Shown: positions 34,745-45,326 of the stretch, in pieces
Numbering within the stretch: position 1 is the stretch's first letter
Layout: the number at the start of each line of letters is the position of its first letter
Source of the DNA: Priestia filamentosa
GTDB lineage: Bacteria; Bacillota; Bacilli; Bacillales; Bacillaceae_H
Direction of reading: 5' to 3'
Length of the DNA stretch: 64,000 nucleotides
NCBI RefSeq assembly: GCF_900177535.1
Contig: NZ_FXAJ01000003.1
Location: forward strand, 124,001-188,000
Program-made: the position numbers and the translations under genes
Notes under the pieces: model-generated
Seen by the model: only the letters and a program-made list of their open reading frames with translations
Told to the model about the DNA's origin: nothing
The model's database searches: none

Positions 34745-36411
34745 TACACTTCCATAATAATTGGTAAAATCATTGGACGACGTTTTGTTTTCTCATATAA
34801 GAAAGGAGAAAGAGTGTCCGTAATTTCATTTTTAATTTCAGACCATTGTGTTGTACGGCGCTCCATTACTTTGCTAAGGTGTTTTGTAATAAGTGATTGA
34901 GCATCGTTAATGAGATCCCCAGATTCACGCATATATACAAATCCTCTTGAAATAATATCAGGGCCTGCCGCAATTTTGAATTCTTTCATATTAATGCTTA
35001 CAACGACAATAACAAGGCCTTCCTCAGATAGGATGCGGCGATCACGTAAAACAATATTTCCAATGTCGCCAACACCATTTCCGTCAATATATACAGAGCC
35101 AGATGGTACTTTTCCTGCAACAGATGCTTCGTTTTCACTTAGCGCAAGTACTTCACCATTGTCCATGATAAAGCAGTTCTCAGCTTCTACACCGCAGTCT
35201 TGAGCAAGTTTGTTGTGCATGCGTTGCATTCTAAACTCCCCGTGAATTGGCATAAAGAACTTTGGTTTAATTAAGCGAAGCATAAGTTTCTGTTCTTCTT
35301 GTCCACCGTGTCCAGATGTATGAATATCGCTGAATGGACCGTGAATAACGTCAGCACCTGCTCTGAAAAGCTTGTCGATAATACGGCTTACGCTAATCGC
35401 ATTTCCTGGGATTGGTGAAGAAGAGAAAACAACAGTGTCTCCAGGGATAATTTGAATTTGACGGTGAGTACCGCTAGCAATTCTAGAAAGAGCTGCCATT
35501 GGTTCTCCTTGGCTTCCTGTACAAAGAATTGTTACTTTGTTCGCAGGTAAGCGATTAATTTGATTTGGTTCAATAAATGTATCTTTAGGGCAGCTAATAT
35601 AGCCTAAATCTTGACCAATTTGAATTGCTGCTTCCATGCTTCGGCCGAATACTGCAATTTTTCGGTTGTGTAGTACAGCAGCTTCCGTTACTTGCTGAAG
35701 ACGATGAATATTTGAGGCAAATGTAGCAAATATAATACGTCCATCAACTTTGCGGAAGATATCGTGAATGCTCTCTCCTACTCGACGTTCAGACATTGTG
35801 AAGTTAGGAACCTCACTATTCGTACTGTCAGAAAGTAAGCAAAGAACTCCGTCTTTTCCGATTTCAGCCATCTTAGTTAAGTTTGCTGGTTCACCTACAG
35901 GAGTAAAATCAAATTTAAAATCGCCTGTATGAACAATTTGACCGTTCGGTGTTTTAATAACAATTCCATAAGAATCTGGAATACTGTGTGTTGTGCGGAA
36001 GAACGTTACAGACGTTTTGCGGAACTTAATAACGTCATCTTCATGAATCTCATGAAGTTTCGCACGGCGAAGTAAACCATGTTCTTCAAGTTTATTGCGA
36101 ATAAGACCTAGAGCAAGTTTTCCGCCGTAGATTGGAACATTAAGCTCTCTTAATAAGTATGGAATTCCTCCAATATGGTCTTCATGACCATGAGTGATGA
36201 AAACTCCACGAATTTTATCTGCGTTTTTAATTAAGTAGGTATAGTCAGGAATAACATAATCAATTCCTAATAGTTCATCTTCTGGAAATTTAATTCCAGC
36301 GTCAACAACGATAATTTCGTCTTGGAATTGAATGCAATAGGTGTTTTTCCCGATTTCACCTAGTCCGCCTAAAGCGAACACTGCTGTTTGATTGTTTTTT
36401 ACAAATTTCAT
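34744..36411 (-). CDS. rnjA: Ribonuclease J1
   Basis: Metallo-beta-lactamase RNase with endo- and 5'-3' exonuclease activity, central to mRNA decay in Bacillus. The 555 residues match B. subtilis RNase J1 in length. The metal motif [12 protein letters not shown] lies near residue 74, HTGDFKFD near 160, and the beta-CASP part has [14 protein letters not shown] near 228, with [14 protein letters not shown] near 368. ATG 36411 is chosen over 36420 because GGAG lies eleven bases upstream, and the protein then begins MKFVKN like its homologue. It starts right after rpoY, so the two form an operon. Confidence 0.97.
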   Translation of the reverse strand: MKFVKNNQTAVFALGGLGEIGKNTYCIQFQDEIIVVDAGIKFPEDELLGIDYVIPDYTYLIKNADKIRGVFITHGHEDHIGGIPYLLRELNVPIYGGKLALGLIRNKLEEHGLLRRAKLHEIHEDDVIKFRKTSVTFFRTTHSIPDSYGIVIKTPNGQIVHTGDFKFDFTPVGEPANLTKMAEIGKDGVLCLLSDSTNSEVPNFTMSERRVGESIHDIFRKVDGRIIFATFASNIHRLQQVTEAAVLHNRKIAVFGRSMEAAIQIGQDLGYISCPKDTFIEPNQINRLPANKVTILCTGSQGEPMAALSRIASGTHRQIQIIPGDTVVFSSSPIPGNAISVSRIIDKLFRAGADVIHGPFSDIHTSGHGGQEEQKLMLRLIKPKFFMPIHGEFRMQRMHNKLAQDCGVEAENCFIMDNGEVLALSENEASVAGKVPSGSVYIDGNGVGDIGNIVLRDRRILSEEGLVIVVVSINMKEFKIAAGPDIISRGFVYMRESGDLINDAQSLITKHLSKVMERRTTQWSEIKNEITDTLSPFLYEKTKRRPMILPIIMEV

Positions 36412-36416
36412 TTCTA

Positions 36417-36626
36417 TCATAACTCCAATACTTTAAAATCTTCGTTCTGTTGTTCATAGTCTAGATGTGCACCTTCAATACGTTGGATAAATTCGATGTT
36501 TATATTATGATCTTTGAGCTTATAGCGTACGTCGCGCTCAGAATCACCTTCTACATAAACAGTTTGTGTTTTCTCACGTACAGGTACTTCATAACGATCT
36601 TGCTGGTGATACACTTTGAAAATCAT
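36417..36626 (-). CDS. rpoY: RNA polymerase epsilon subunit RpoY
   Basis: A 69-residue accessory subunit of RNA polymerase. The pattern [33 protein letters not shown] and the acidic end match B. subtilis RpoY (YkzG), which binds near the DNA downstream of the active site. It precedes rnjA with the stop touching its start region, the same pair as in B. subtilis. AAGGAGA lies upstream of the ATG and an extended -10 promoter is found about 100 bases before it. Confidence 0.94.
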   Translation of the reverse strand: MIFKVYHQQDRYEVPVREKTQTVYVEGDSERDVRYKLKDHNINIEFIQRIEGAHLDYEQQNEDFKVLEL

Positions 36627-36722
36627 TGTTTCATCTCTCCTTAATTCCGTAATTCAAATCATTTTTTTATTATAATATTATAAAATCCGCTAATATCTAA
36701 TGTTTTTTCTAACTGAAAATAC

Positions 36723-36731
36723 ATTATAGCA
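36723..36731 (-). promoter_or_regulatory. Extended -10 promoter of rpoY-rnjA
   Basis: On the minus strand TGCTATAAT gives a perfect extended -10. The -35 region is weak (AATAAA). Confidence 0.6.
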
Positions 36732-37033
36732 GAATGGGAAGCATCTTTATTAGGTATAGCTATAGTATCTATCAAAGAACTTTATAATTATGTATACCCC
36801 TATCGCAGGGAACTCAAAAGGCTATTATAGCTCATTTTCTGTTATGAAAAGCTTGATATATCGCTAGGGCGTTCTAGAAAAAGCGATACTCAAAGCTTCT
36901 GTGAATGTATTGATCCGTACTGAAGGGAACGTATACCCTTACTTACATAAAGTTTCTCTGTGTCTATATTTTAGTTGTCTTTTGACGTGAAGTCAATCTA
37001 TCGTGTAAAGCGTTTTAATAATTATAGTAAAAA
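36732..37033. other. Non-coding stretch between rpoY and a small antisense gene
   Basis: No convincing gene. It holds two imperfect AGGG...GTATACCC dyads (around 36793-36811 and 36924-36941) and is otherwise AT-rich. It may be leader or control DNA for rpoY. Confidence 0.4.
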
Positions 37034-37057
37034 TGCGACTTCTTCGAAGAAGTCGCA
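37034..37057 (-). terminator. Terminator of the 23-codon minus-strand gene
   Basis: TGCGACTTCTTC and GAAGAAGTCGCA form a perfect 24-bp palindrome; reading on the minus strand it is followed by TTTTTAC. Confidence 0.7.
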
Positions 37058-37074
37058 GCTGTAAAATAAAAAAA

Positions 37075-37146
37075 TTAGGCAATGGTTTTCTGACGCCACA
37101 TATCGTTCCATTGGCGTACAAGGCGTTTTTTCAGCCGCTTCAGCAA
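37075..37146 (-). CDS. Candidate 23-residue basic peptide
   Basis: TTG-started frame of 23 codons encoding MLKRLKKRLVRQWNDM and then WRQKTIA. AAGGAG lies ten bases upstream (37157-37162 as CTCCTT on the plus strand), a TATAAT lies 22 bases further up (37184-37189), and a palindromic terminator follows the stop. The peptide is very basic and would form an amphipathic helix. I do not recognise it. The complete set of small-gene signals in a 160-base block suggests real expression, but translation is unproven; a small RNA is the alternative. Confidence 0.45.
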   Translation of the reverse strand: MLKRLKKRLVRQWNDMWRQKTIA

Positions 37147-37183
37147 GATGATTCAACTCCTTATGACAAAAATGTTTATTTCT

Positions 37184-37189
37184 ATTATA
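37184..37189 (-). promoter_or_regulatory. -10 element for the candidate small peptide
   Basis: TATAAT on the minus strand, 22 bases before the ribosome site of the 23-codon frame. No good -35 at 17 bp. Confidence 0.4.
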
Positions 37190-37267
37190 TGCAAGGTTGT
37201 CCTGTTTCTCGCATGGTTGATTTTGGGAATTTATTATTTTAGCAACATTGGAGAATTCAATCGTATT

Positions 37268-37296
37268 TTGTTTAAGAAAGGGCGTTTTGTTATACT
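37268..37296 (+). promoter_or_regulatory. Promoter of ykrA
   Basis: TTGTTT (37268-37273) and TATACT (37291-37296) with a 17-bp spacer. Confidence 0.55.
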
Positions 37297-37374
37297 GAAA
37301 GAGACATATCTAATGTGAGAAGCTAGAAGAAACATAAGGTAAATCATATACTAAGGGAGCAAGGTGATGAATGA

Positions 37375-38148
37375 ATGAGCAAGAAAATTATCTTCTTTGA
37401 TATTGACGGAACTTTACTTGATCATGAGAAAAATCTGCCACAGACAACTAAAAGCGCTGTGCAAAGTCTGAAAGATAAAGGATACATAGTTGCTATTGCA
37501 ACAGGAAGAGCGCCATTTATGTTTAAAGAATTAAGAGAAGAGTTAGAGATTGATTCTTATATAAGCTTCAATGGTCAATACATTGTATTAAATGGTGAAG
37601 TTTTCTATAAGAACCCTCTTCAACGTGAAGCGCTAGGTCAACTGACAGACAAAGCTCTTAGCTTAGAACATCCTGTCGTATATATGGATCATGACGATAT
37701 GAAAGCAAATACTCCTCATCACCAATATATTGAGGATAGTATAAGCACATTAAAATTCTCCCATCCACAGCATGACCCAGACTATTTTTTAACACGTGAG
37801 ATTTACCAAGCTCTTTTATTTTGTGAAGCTGGAGAAGAAAAACAGTATAAAGAAGAGTTTGATGCTTTTAAATTTGTACGCTGGCATCCTGTTTCAACAG
37901 ATATTTTACCAAGCGGAGCTTCAAAAGCGAAAGGAATTGAGCGAGTAATTGAAGCTCTTAAAATTTCCAAAGAAGATGTTTACGCATTTGGTGATGGATT
38001 AAATGATATTGAAATGCTTGGATACGTAGAGCACGGAGTAGCAATGGGAAATGCGGAGCCAGAGACAAAAGAAGCAGCGCGATATGAAACAAAAGATGTA
38101 AGTGAGGATGGAATTTTACACGGCCTGAAGATGCTTGACCTTCTTTAA
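37375..38148 (+). CDS. ykrA: HAD-family (Cof-type) phosphatase YkrA
   Basis: A 257-residue Cof/YidA-type HAD phosphatase. Catalytic aspartates are in FFDIDGTLLDHE near residue 7, the second motif in AIATGRAP near 43, the lysine in PSGASKAKGIE near 183, and DGLNDIEML near 205. Substrates for this class are sugar phosphates or flavin precursors; the specific one is unknown. ATG 37375 has AAGGTGATG upstream. It converges with def, as in B. subtilis. Confidence 0.93.
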   Translation: MSKKIIFFDIDGTLLDHEKNLPQTTKSAVQSLKDKGYIVAIATGRAPFMFKELREELEIDSYISFNGQYIVLNGEVFYKNPLQREALGQLTDKALSLEHPVVYMDHDDMKANTPHHQYIEDSISTLKFSHPQHDPDYFLTREIYQALLFCEAGEEKQYKEEFDAFKFVRWHPVSTDILPSGASKAKGIERVIEALKISKEDVYAFGDGLNDIEMLGYVEHGVAMGNAEPETKEAARYETKDVSEDGILHGLKMLDLL

Positions 38149-38153
38149 TGAGA

Positions 38154-38183
38154 AACAGCGCTGAAACGCAGCGCTGTTTTTTT
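38154..38183. terminator. Terminator between ykrA and def
   Basis: AACAGCGCT and AGCGCTGTT flank a short loop, followed by TTTTTT. Confidence 0.9.
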
Positions 38184-38733
38184 ATTCAATAGGCGTTGAT
38201 CCATCAGGGGCAGTGAATGGCTCTTCCTTATTAATATGGTCATAAAACATGACACCATTTAAATGGTCGATTTCGTGCTGAAACACGACGGCAGGAAGAC
38301 CTTTAAGTCGGAGCTTCACCGTTTCTCCATTAATATTTGTTCCTGTTATCGTCACACGCTTGTAGCGAGGAACATATCCAGGAATCTCTTCATCAACAGA
38401 AAGGCAGCCTTCTCCACCTGAAAGATAGGTCTGCTCAATAGAATGGCTTACAATCTTTGGATTAAACAATGCGTAGCTGTAAAGCTTATCTTTTTCATCT
38501 GTCACATGAACAGCGATCATTCGCTTTGGAACGTTAATTTGTGGCGCTGCTAGTCCAATACCAGGACGAAGCCCGTATTTTTCAGCAGTGTCAGGGTTTT
38601 GACTATTAATAACGTACTGCAACAGACTTTGTAACGTTTGCTTATCTTCTTCTGAAGCTGGAAGCTGAACTTCTTCAGCAACTTGTCTTAACGTTGGATG
38701 TCCGTCTCGAACGATATCATTCATTGTAATCAT
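38182..38733 (-). CDS. def: Peptide deformylase
   Basis: Metalloenzyme removing the formyl group from new proteins. The 183 residues carry the three signatures: GIGLAAPQ near residue 60, EGCLS with the metal Cys near 112 and HEIDHLNG with two metal His near 155. Length and sequence match the B. subtilis YkrB type (type II, with insertions). The start has AAGGAGTG upstream. Confidence 0.97.
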   Translation of the reverse strand: MITMNDIVRDGHPTLRQVAEEVQLPASEEDKQTLQSLLQYVINSQNPDTAEKYGLRPGIGLAAPQINVPKRMIAVHVTDEKDKLYSYALFNPKIVSHSIEQTYLSGGEGCLSVDEEIPGYVPRYKRVTITGTNINGETVKLRLKGLPAVVFQHEIDHLNGVMFYDHINKEEPFTAPDGSTPIE

Positions 38734-38868
38734 CTTTCCACACTCCTTTACTCAAGACACTATTATAACATTGACAATTTAATTATGTAACAACTTCCTT
38801 TTAAAGCATACATTCAAAGTCGATAAAAATGGAGAATGCCGTTTTAGACATCCTCCTTTGTAATTTAA

Positions 38869-39009
38869 TTAACAGAATATAGAAGCCCCAACAATAATTA
38901 ATAGAATGAATAGAACAACAATTAAAACAAACCCATCATTTGTTCCACATTCTCCACCATAACTATATCCTTCATAACCACAGCAGTCATGTCCCCCATA
39001 ACCGTACAT
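38869..39009 (-). CDS. YjcZ-family sporulation peptide
   Basis: A 46-residue peptide starting [20 protein letters not shown] and then [24 protein letters not shown], ending in Cys. The Gly/Tyr-rich head and single C-terminal hydrophobic helix are the layout of the YjcZ/SscA small proteins that act in spore assembly. AAAGGAGG lies seven bases upstream. A SigK-like -10 (CATAATGTA) is found about 65 bases before the start, which fits mother-cell expression. Too short for most gene finders. Confidence 0.85.
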   Translation of the reverse strand: MYGYGGHDCCGYEGYSYGGECGTNDGFVLIVVLFILLIIVGASIFC

Positions 39010-39073
39010 CTCGTTTCCTCCTTTTAAATCCCTTTACCGACTTTAAAAAATGGTGTTTAAAACCGGATTACTA

Positions 39074-39082
39074 TACATTATG
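39074..39082 (-). promoter_or_regulatory. SigK-like -10 of the YjcZ-type gene
   Basis: CATAATGTA on the minus strand fits CATANNNTA; an AC-containing -35 lies about 16-19 bp upstream. Confidence 0.4.
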
Positions 39083-39443
39083 ACAAATGCTCTATGTGGT
39101 GTAGGTTGCTGCCTATGGAGAGAAAATAAGCTTGCATTTTTAAAAAAAATATAAGTATTAAAAAATTTTAAAAAGAAAAGACATCTTAAAAAATAGAGAA
39201 TTTCCTTTTATATAACACGAAGGAAAAAAAGGAAAAAACAACTACGTGAACAATACACAAGAGTACATTTTGTCGCTATAACCTGAATTTTGCCGAGATT
39301 ACGTTCCGCTGTGTAATGAGCATTGTCTGTTGAATAGACTATTATAATAGTACAGCAAACAATGTTGTATTAGTACAGAAGGGGATGTTTTTTGAAAGAG
39401 GAAGTTGGAAATAAAAAGGGTAGAAAATGTTGATGTAAATAGA
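39083..39443. other. AT-rich non-coding stretch upstream of pdhA
   Basis: About 360 bases with A-rich runs near 39140-39250 and no supported gene. A TATAAT near 39350 lacks a well-placed -35. Confidence 0.5.
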
Positions 39444-39473
39444 TTGACGAATTCTTTATAGTTGTTGTAAACT
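39444..39473 (+). promoter_or_regulatory. Candidate promoter of pdhABCD
   Basis: TTGACG (39444-39449) and TAAACT (39468-39473), spacer 18 bp. The leader would be about 250 bases. Confidence 0.4.
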
Positions 39474-39693
39474 AGTCCTCGGAAAGAAAAAATTGTATTA
39501 CTATTTCTTCGGCAGGAATTAATACAGTTAAACGTTACAACAAAATGTTTGTTTTCATTCTGACGCTGTTTTTGTCAAAAAAATAGGGGAAGAATACATA
39601 AAGAATGAGAAGCTAGAAAACAAAATGAGTTCAGCTTGCCTTTTTTGGTTATTCTAAGACAGGAACTATTTTAATACTAGTTTTTTACACTAA

Positions 39694-40848
<1,155 letters not shown>

Positions 40849-40851
40849 GAC

Positions 40852-41829
40852 ATGGCGCAAATGACAATGATTCAAGCAATCACTGATGCATTACGCACAG
40901 AGATGAAAAACGATGAAAACGTCTTAGTATTCGGTGAAGACGTTGGTGTAAACGGTGGGGTTTTCCGTGCGACTGAAGGTCTTCAAAAAGAATTCGGCGA
41001 AGATCGTGTATTTGATACACCGCTTGCTGAATCTGGTATCGGCGGTCTTGCGCTTGGCCTTGGTCTAGAAGGATTCCGTCCAGTTCCAGAAATTCAATTC
41101 TTCGGTTTCGTATTTGAAGTAATGGATTCAATTTCTGGTCAAATGGCTCGTATGCGCTACCGTTCTGGTGGTCGTTGGACTTCTCCAGTTACAATCCGTT
41201 CTCCATTCGGTGGTGGAGTACATACGCCTGAACTTCACGCTGATAACTTAGAAGGATTAGTTGCTCAACAACCTGGTCTTAAAGTTGTTATTCCAGCAAC
41301 TCCATATGATGCAAAAGGACTTTTAATTGCAGCGATCCGCGATAACGATCCTGTTATTTTCCTTGAGCACATGAAATTGTATCGTTCTTTCCGTGCGGAA
41401 GTACCTGAAGAAGAATATACAATTGAAATCGGAAAAGCTGATGTTAAACGTGAAGGAACAGACCTTTCTATCATTACTTACGGTGCAATGGTTCACTCTT
41501 CATTAAAAGCAGCTGAAGAACTTGAAAAAGAAGGCTACTCTGTAGAGGTTGTTGACCTTCGTACAGTAAGCCCATTAGATATCGACACAATTATTGCTTC
41601 TGTTGAGAAAACAGGTCGTGCACTTGTTGTTCAAGAAGCTCAAAAACAAGCAGGTATCGGTGCTAACGTTGTTGCTGAAATCAACGACCGCGCTATTCTT
41701 AGCCTTGAAGCGCCTGTACTACGTGTTGCAGCTCCTGATACTGTATTCCCATTCTCAGAAGCTGAAGGTGTTTGGTTACCAAACAACAACGACATCGTAG
41801 AAAAAGCAAAAGAAGTTCTTGAATTTTAA
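40852..41829 (+). CDS. pdhB: Pyruvate dehydrogenase E1 component, beta subunit
   Basis: Beta half of the E1 heterotetramer, 325 residues, nearly identical in layout to B. subtilis PdhB. Conserved parts include [17 protein letters not shown] near 25, [16 protein letters not shown] near 57, the cofactor glutamate in this region, and [12 protein letters not shown] near 260. AAGGAG lies just upstream. The gap to pdhC (127 bases) is larger than the others in the operon and holds a strong hairpin. Confidence 0.98.
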   Translation: MAQMTMIQAITDALRTEMKNDENVLVFGEDVGVNGGVFRATEGLQKEFGEDRVFDTPLAESGIGGLALGLGLEGFRPVPEIQFFGFVFEVMDSISGQMARMRYRSGGRWTSPVTIRSPFGGGVHTPELHADNLEGLVAQQPGLKVVIPATPYDAKGLLIAAIRDNDPVIFLEHMKLYRSFRAEVPEEEYTIEIGKADVKREGTDLSIITYGAMVHSSLKAAEELEKEGYSVEVVDLRTVSPLDIDTIIASVEKTGRALVVQEAQKQAGIGANVVAEINDRAILSLEAPVLRVAAPDTVFPFSEAEGVWLPNNNDIVEKAKEVLEF

Positions 41830-41847
41830 TTGCTAATAAAGTAAACA

Positions 41848-41903
41848 AAGCACAAAATGGCTTTCCTTGACTGCTTCGCGCAGCCAAGGTAGCTGTTGTG
41901 CTT
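41848..41903 (+). other. Long hairpin between pdhB and pdhC
   Basis: AAGCACAA (41848-41855) pairs with TTGTGCTT (41896-41903), with inner arms CCTTG/CAAGG and CTGC/GCAG closing on a CGC-rich loop. No T run follows, so it is not a simple terminator. It may be an mRNA processing or stabilising structure that sets the E1:E2 ratio. Confidence 0.6.
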
Positions 41904-41956
41904 ATCTATGTACTTTAAATCATAAAACATAATTTCTTACAGGAAGGTGAATGCTC

Positions 41957-43240
41957 GTGTCATTTGAATTTAAACTTCCAGATATCGGTGAAGGTATCCA
42001 TGAAGGTGAAATCGTTAAGTGGTTCGTAAAGCCAGGAGACAAAATTAGTGAGGATGATGTACTTGCAGAAGTACAAAACGACAAAGCTGTTGTTGAAATC
42101 CCATCTCCAGTAGACGGAACAGTTGAAGAGTTAAAAGTTAGTGAAGGTGAAGTTGCGACAGTTGGTCAAGTTATCGTAACATTTGACGCACCTGGCTACG
42201 AAGACTTACAATTTAAAGGTAGCGATAGTGAAAGCTCTTCCAAAGAAGAACCAAAAGAAGAGAAAAAAGAAGAAGTACAAGATGCACCAGCAGCTAGTAC
42301 TGAAGCAGTAGATACTGATCGCAACGTTATCGCAATGCCATCTGTACGTAAATATGCTCGTGAAAAAGGCATTGATATCCGTCAAGTAGCTGGTAGCGGT
42401 AAAAATGGTCGTATTCTAAAAGAAGATATTGATAGCTTTGTATCTGGTGGAGCACAACCTGCTGCACAAACAGAAGAAAAAGCTCCTGAAGCAGCTTCTG
42501 CAGCACCAAGTGCACCAGTAGCAGCTCCAGAAGGCGACTTCCCAGAAACTCGCGAGAAAATGAGCGGCATGCGTCGTGCAATCGCAAAAGCAATGGTGAA
42601 CTCTAAGCATACGGCTCCACACGTTACACTTATGGACGAAGTAGATGTAACAAAACTTGTGGCTCACCGTAAGAAGTTCAAAGCAGTTGCAGCTGAGCAA
42701 GGAACAAAATTAACGTTCTTACCTTATGTTGTTAAAGCTTTAACATCTGCTCTTAAGAAGTTCCCAGCACTTAACACATCTATTGATGATGCAACAGATG
42801 AAGTAGTTCAAAAACATTACTACAACATCGGAATCGCAGCTGACACTGAAAAAGGTCTTGTTGTTCCAGTTGTAAAACACGCTGACCGCAAATCTGTTTT
42901 CTCTATCTCAGATGAGATCAACAGCCTAGCAGCTAAAGCGCGTGAAGGTAAACTTTCTGGTGCAGAAATGAAAGGTGCTTCTTGCACAATCACAAACATC
43001 GGTTCAGCTGGTGGACAATGGTTCACTCCAGTTATCAACCATCCTGAGGTAGCTATTTTAGGTATTGGTCGTATTGCTGAGAAACCAGTTGTAGTGGACG
43101 GTGAGATTGTTATCGCTCCAGTATTAGCTCTTTCTCTAAGCTTTGACCACCGTATGATTGATGGTGCTACAGCACAAAATGCATTAAACAACATCAAGCG
43201 TTTACTTAACGATCCAGAACTATTATTAATGGAGGCGTAA
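41957..43240 (+). CDS. pdhC: Dihydrolipoamide acetyltransferase (E2)
   Basis: Core of the pyruvate dehydrogenase complex, 427 residues. A lipoyl domain carries Lys43 in [10 protein letters not shown]; an acidic Pro/Ala linker follows; the E1/E3-binding domain is [19 protein letters not shown] near 129; a second Ala/Pro linker (near 175-195) leads to the catalytic domain ending in [10 protein letters not shown] with the active His near 398. GTG 41957 is chosen over ATG 41951, as AAGGTGA lies six to seven bases ahead, and the protein then begins MSFEFKLPD. Confidence 0.97.
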   Translation: MSFEFKLPDIGEGIHEGEIVKWFVKPGDKISEDDVLAEVQNDKAVVEIPSPVDGTVEELKVSEGEVATVGQVIVTFDAPGYEDLQFKGSDSESSSKEEPKEEKKEEVQDAPAASTEAVDTDRNVIAMPSVRKYAREKGIDIRQVAGSGKNGRILKEDIDSFVSGGAQPAAQTEEKAPEAASAAPSAPVAAPEGDFPETREKMSGMRRAIAKAMVNSKHTAPHVTLMDEVDVTKLVAHRKKFKAVAAEQGTKLTFLPYVVKALTSALKKFPALNTSIDDATDEVVQKHYYNIGIAADTEKGLVVPVVKHADRKSVFSISDEINSLAAKAREGKLSGAEMKGASCTITNIGSAGGQWFTPVINHPEVAILGIGRIAEKPVVVDGEIVIAPVLALSLSFDHRMIDGATAQNALNNIKRLLNDPELLLMEA

Positions 43241-43244
43241 TATC

Positions 43245-44654
43245 ATGGTAGTAGGAGATTTCCCGATTGAAACAGATACTATTGTAGTTGGAGCAGGTCC
43301 TGGTGGATACGTTGCAGCAATCCGTGCAGCACAATTAGGACAAAAAGTAACAATTATCGAAAAAGCTAATCTTGGTGGAGTATGCTTAAACGTTGGTTGT
43401 ATTCCTTCAAAAGCTCTTATCACAGCAGGTCACCGTATCGAGCATGCGAAGCATTCTGAAGATATGGGAATCACAGTTGACAACGTAAAAGTTGATTTCA
43501 CAAAAGTTCAAGAGTGGAAAGCTGGCGTTGTTAACAAACTAACTGGCGGTGTTGAAGGTCTTCTTAAAGGAAATAAAGTGGATATCGTAAAAGGTGAAGC
43601 TTATTTCGTAGATCAAAACACACTTCGTGTTATGGACGAAAACTCTGCGCAAACATATACATTCAAAAATGTAATCATTGCAACAGGTTCTCGCCCAGTT
43701 GAAATTCCAGGATTCAAATTCTCTGAGCGCGTAATCAACTCAACAGGAGCTCTTGCTCTTAAAGAAATTCCTAAAAAGCTTGTTGTAATCGGTGGAGGTT
43801 ACATCGGTACTGAGCTTGGAACTGCTTACGCTAACTTCGGAACAGAAGTAACAATTGTTGAAGCTGCTGATGATATTTTAGCTGGTTTCGAAAAACAAAT
43901 GACTTCAATCGTTAAACGTGAACTTAAGAAAAAAGGAAACGTTACAGTTCATACAAAAGCTATGGCTAAAGGCGTTGAAGAAACTAAAGACGGCGTAAAA
44001 GTAACGTTTGAAGTAGGCGGAAAAGAAGAAACTGTTGAAGCAGACTATGTTCTTGTAACAGTTGGTCGTCGTCCAAATACTGACGAGCTAGGTCTTGAGC
44101 AACTTGGTATTGAAATGACTGATCGCGGTCTTATCAAAATTGACAAACAATGTCGTACAAACGTAAACAACGTGTACGCAATTGGTGATATTGTTGAAGG
44201 ACCACCATTAGCACACAAAGCTTCTTATGAAGCAAAAATTGCTGCTGAAGCAATTAGCGGTGAGCCTTCTGAGATTGATTATCTTGGAATTCCTGCTGTA
44301 TGTTTCACAGATCCAGAACTTGCATCTGTTGGTTATACAGAAGCGCAAGCAAAAGAAGACGGCATTGAAATTAAAGCAGCGAAATTCCCATTCGCAGCAA
44401 ATGGACGTGCTCTTTCTCTTAACAGCACAGACGGTTTCTTAAAACTAATCACTCGTAAAGAAGACGGTGTAATTATCGGTGCTCAAATCGCAGGTAGTGG
44501 AGCTTCTGATATTATTTCAGAACTTAGCCTTGCAATTGAGTCTGGTATGACAGCTGAAGATGTTGCTTTAACAATTCACGCTCATCCAACTCTTGGAGAG
44601 ATTACAATGGAAGCAGCTGAAGTTGCTCTTGGTACTCCAATTCATATGCTATAA
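43245..44654 (+). CDS. pdhD: Dihydrolipoamide dehydrogenase (E3)
   Basis: FAD enzyme reoxidising dihydrolipoamide with NAD+, 469 residues. The FAD motif is [19 protein letters not shown] near residue 13; the redox disulfide is [13 protein letters not shown] at about 44-56; the NAD motif is [13 protein letters not shown] near 182; the catalytic HAHPTLGE is near 447. GGAGG at the end of pdhC serves as its ribosome site. A strong terminator ends the operon. In Bacillus this E3 is also used by other 2-oxoacid dehydrogenases. Confidence 0.98.
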   Translation: MVVGDFPIETDTIVVGAGPGGYVAAIRAAQLGQKVTIIEKANLGGVCLNVGCIPSKALITAGHRIEHAKHSEDMGITVDNVKVDFTKVQEWKAGVVNKLTGGVEGLLKGNKVDIVKGEAYFVDQNTLRVMDENSAQTYTFKNVIIATGSRPVEIPGFKFSERVINSTGALALKEIPKKLVVIGGGYIGTELGTAYANFGTEVTIVEAADDILAGFEKQMTSIVKRELKKKGNVTVHTKAMAKGVEETKDGVKVTFEVGGKEETVEADYVLVTVGRRPNTDELGLEQLGIEMTDRGLIKIDKQCRTNVNNVYAIGDIVEGPPLAHKASYEAKIAAEAISGEPSEIDYLGIPAVCFTDPELASVGYTEAQAKEDGIEIKAAKFPFAANGRALSLNSTDGFLKLITRKEDGVIIGAQIAGSGASDIISELSLAIESGMTAEDVALTIHAHPTLGEITMEAAEVALGTPIHML

Positions 44655-44665
44655 GATAGATGAAG

Positions 44666-44701
44666 AAAAATCCCTTAGTCGAATGACTAAGGGATTTTTT
44701 T
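44666..44701 (+). terminator. Terminator after pdhD
   Basis: AAAAATCCCTTAGTC and GACTAAGGGATTTTT flank a GAAT loop. Confidence 0.93.
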
Positions 44702-44772
44702 GTATACAATAAGAAAGCTTGCATATATATAGGACAAGGGTTTTGTTGGTGAGAGAGGAGGAGAAGGTTAAG

Positions 44773-45009
44773 GTGCTGTATCATATTTATATCTTACAAT
44801 TTTTTATATGGTGTACATTTACATTTGTTGAGCATCTTTCTCATCGAGACCATCTTGGAGCCAAAGCAATACTCTTCATCGTTTTCGTATATTTAGGATA
44901 CCTCATTGCTGAAATGTATTTAAAACATAAAAAAAGCGCTTTCTTTCTCACTGCAGTCTCTATGATCACTTTTTTTAGTATGCAAACTTTACTGTTTTCT
45001 TTTTTCTAG
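44773..45009 (+). CDS. Small three-helix membrane protein, unknown
   Basis: A 78-residue hydrophobic protein with about three membrane helices and a short charged centre (VEHLSHRDHLG, KHKKS). No family recognised. GTG 44773 is preferred since AGGAGG lies eleven bases upstream; the frame is open back to an ATG at 44719 without a site. In B. subtilis the corresponding slot between pdhD and SR1 holds slp, a lipoprotein gene, but this sequence has no lipobox and does not look like Slp. Confidence 0.55.
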   Translation: MLYHIYILQFFIWCTFTFVEHLSHRDHLGAKAILFIVFVYLGYLIAEMYLKHKKSAFFLTAVSMITFFSMQTLLFSFF

Positions 45010-45069
45010 GCTGATGTTCTGAACAGAAAAGGGTTTATAAAACTTATTAATGTGTTATACAAATAAGCG

Positions 45070-45098
45070 TTGACATTTTAAATGTGACATAATATTAT
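45070..45098 (+). promoter_or_regulatory. SR1 promoter with a CcpN-type operator
   Basis: TTGACA (45070-45075) and TATTAT (45093-45098) with a 17-bp spacer. Between them TGTGACATAAT (45083-45093) fits the CcpN motif TRTGHYATAYW at 10 of 11 positions. A palindromic cre-like ATAAAACGTTTTCA follows at 45112-45125 (two mismatches). Both match the known CcpN and CcpA control of SR1 in B. subtilis. Confidence 0.65.
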
Positions 45099-45161
45099 AG
45101 AAAACAAGAAGATAAAACGTTTTCAAAAATAACCTCAAAAGGCAAAAAGGAGCGCTATAAG

Positions 45162-45272
45162 ATGGGAACAATTATTTGTCAAACATGCAGTGACACAATT
45201 GAGTATTTTGATGATGAGAAAGTATCAACGCTTTACGGAACGTGCCAATATTGTGAGGAAAAAGATAAATAG
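45162..45272 (+). CDS. SR1P, GapA-binding peptide
   Basis: A 36-residue peptide beginning MGTIICQTCSDTIEYF and continuing DDEKVSTLYGTCQYCEEKDK. The opening MGTI.CQ.C, the DEKV.TLYG.C centre and the paired cysteines match B. subtilis SR1P, which binds glyceraldehyde-3-phosphate dehydrogenase GapA and helps it act with RNase J1. The ribosome site AAAAAGGAG lies nine bases upstream. It is too short for usual gene callers. Lies inside the SR1 RNA. Confidence 0.9.
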   Translation: MGTIICQTCSDTIEYFDDEKVSTLYGTCQYCEEKDK

Positions 45273-45290
45273 AATAATAGAATCATAAAA

Positions 45291-45326
45291 TAAAAAAGCT
45301 CTGCATTTGCAGAGCTTTTTTATTTT
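45291..45326. terminator. Terminator of SR1, shared with speA
   Basis: AAAAAAGCTCTGCA and TGCAGAGCTTTTTT form a strong stem followed by ATTTTATT; it also ends convergent speA. Confidence 0.92.

Larger units (their letters stand above)
45104..45326 (+). ncRNA. sr1: SR1 dual-function small RNA
   Basis: A transcript of about 220 bases from the promoter at 45070-45098 to the terminator at 45291-45326, compared with about 205 in B. subtilis. It contains the SR1P reading frame with its own ribosome site and lies between the pdh operon and speA, as in B. subtilis. There SR1 pairs with ahrC mRNA, blocking translation of the arginine regulator, while its peptide binds GapA. The 5' end is predicted from the -10 only. 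Confidence 0.8.

Noticed and set aside
36980-37020. TGTAAAGCGTTTTA as a cre site near 37005
   Set aside because: The CG core is out of register with the consensus when aligned; two or more core mismatches.
37033-37242. Plus-strand 69-residue frame
   Set aside because: No ribosome site, odd composition, and it runs across the palindromic terminator and antisense of the better-supported small gene.
39340-39360. TATAAT near 39350 as the main pdh promoter
   Set aside because: No -35 at a useful distance; the pair at 39444-39473 is better, though also unproven.
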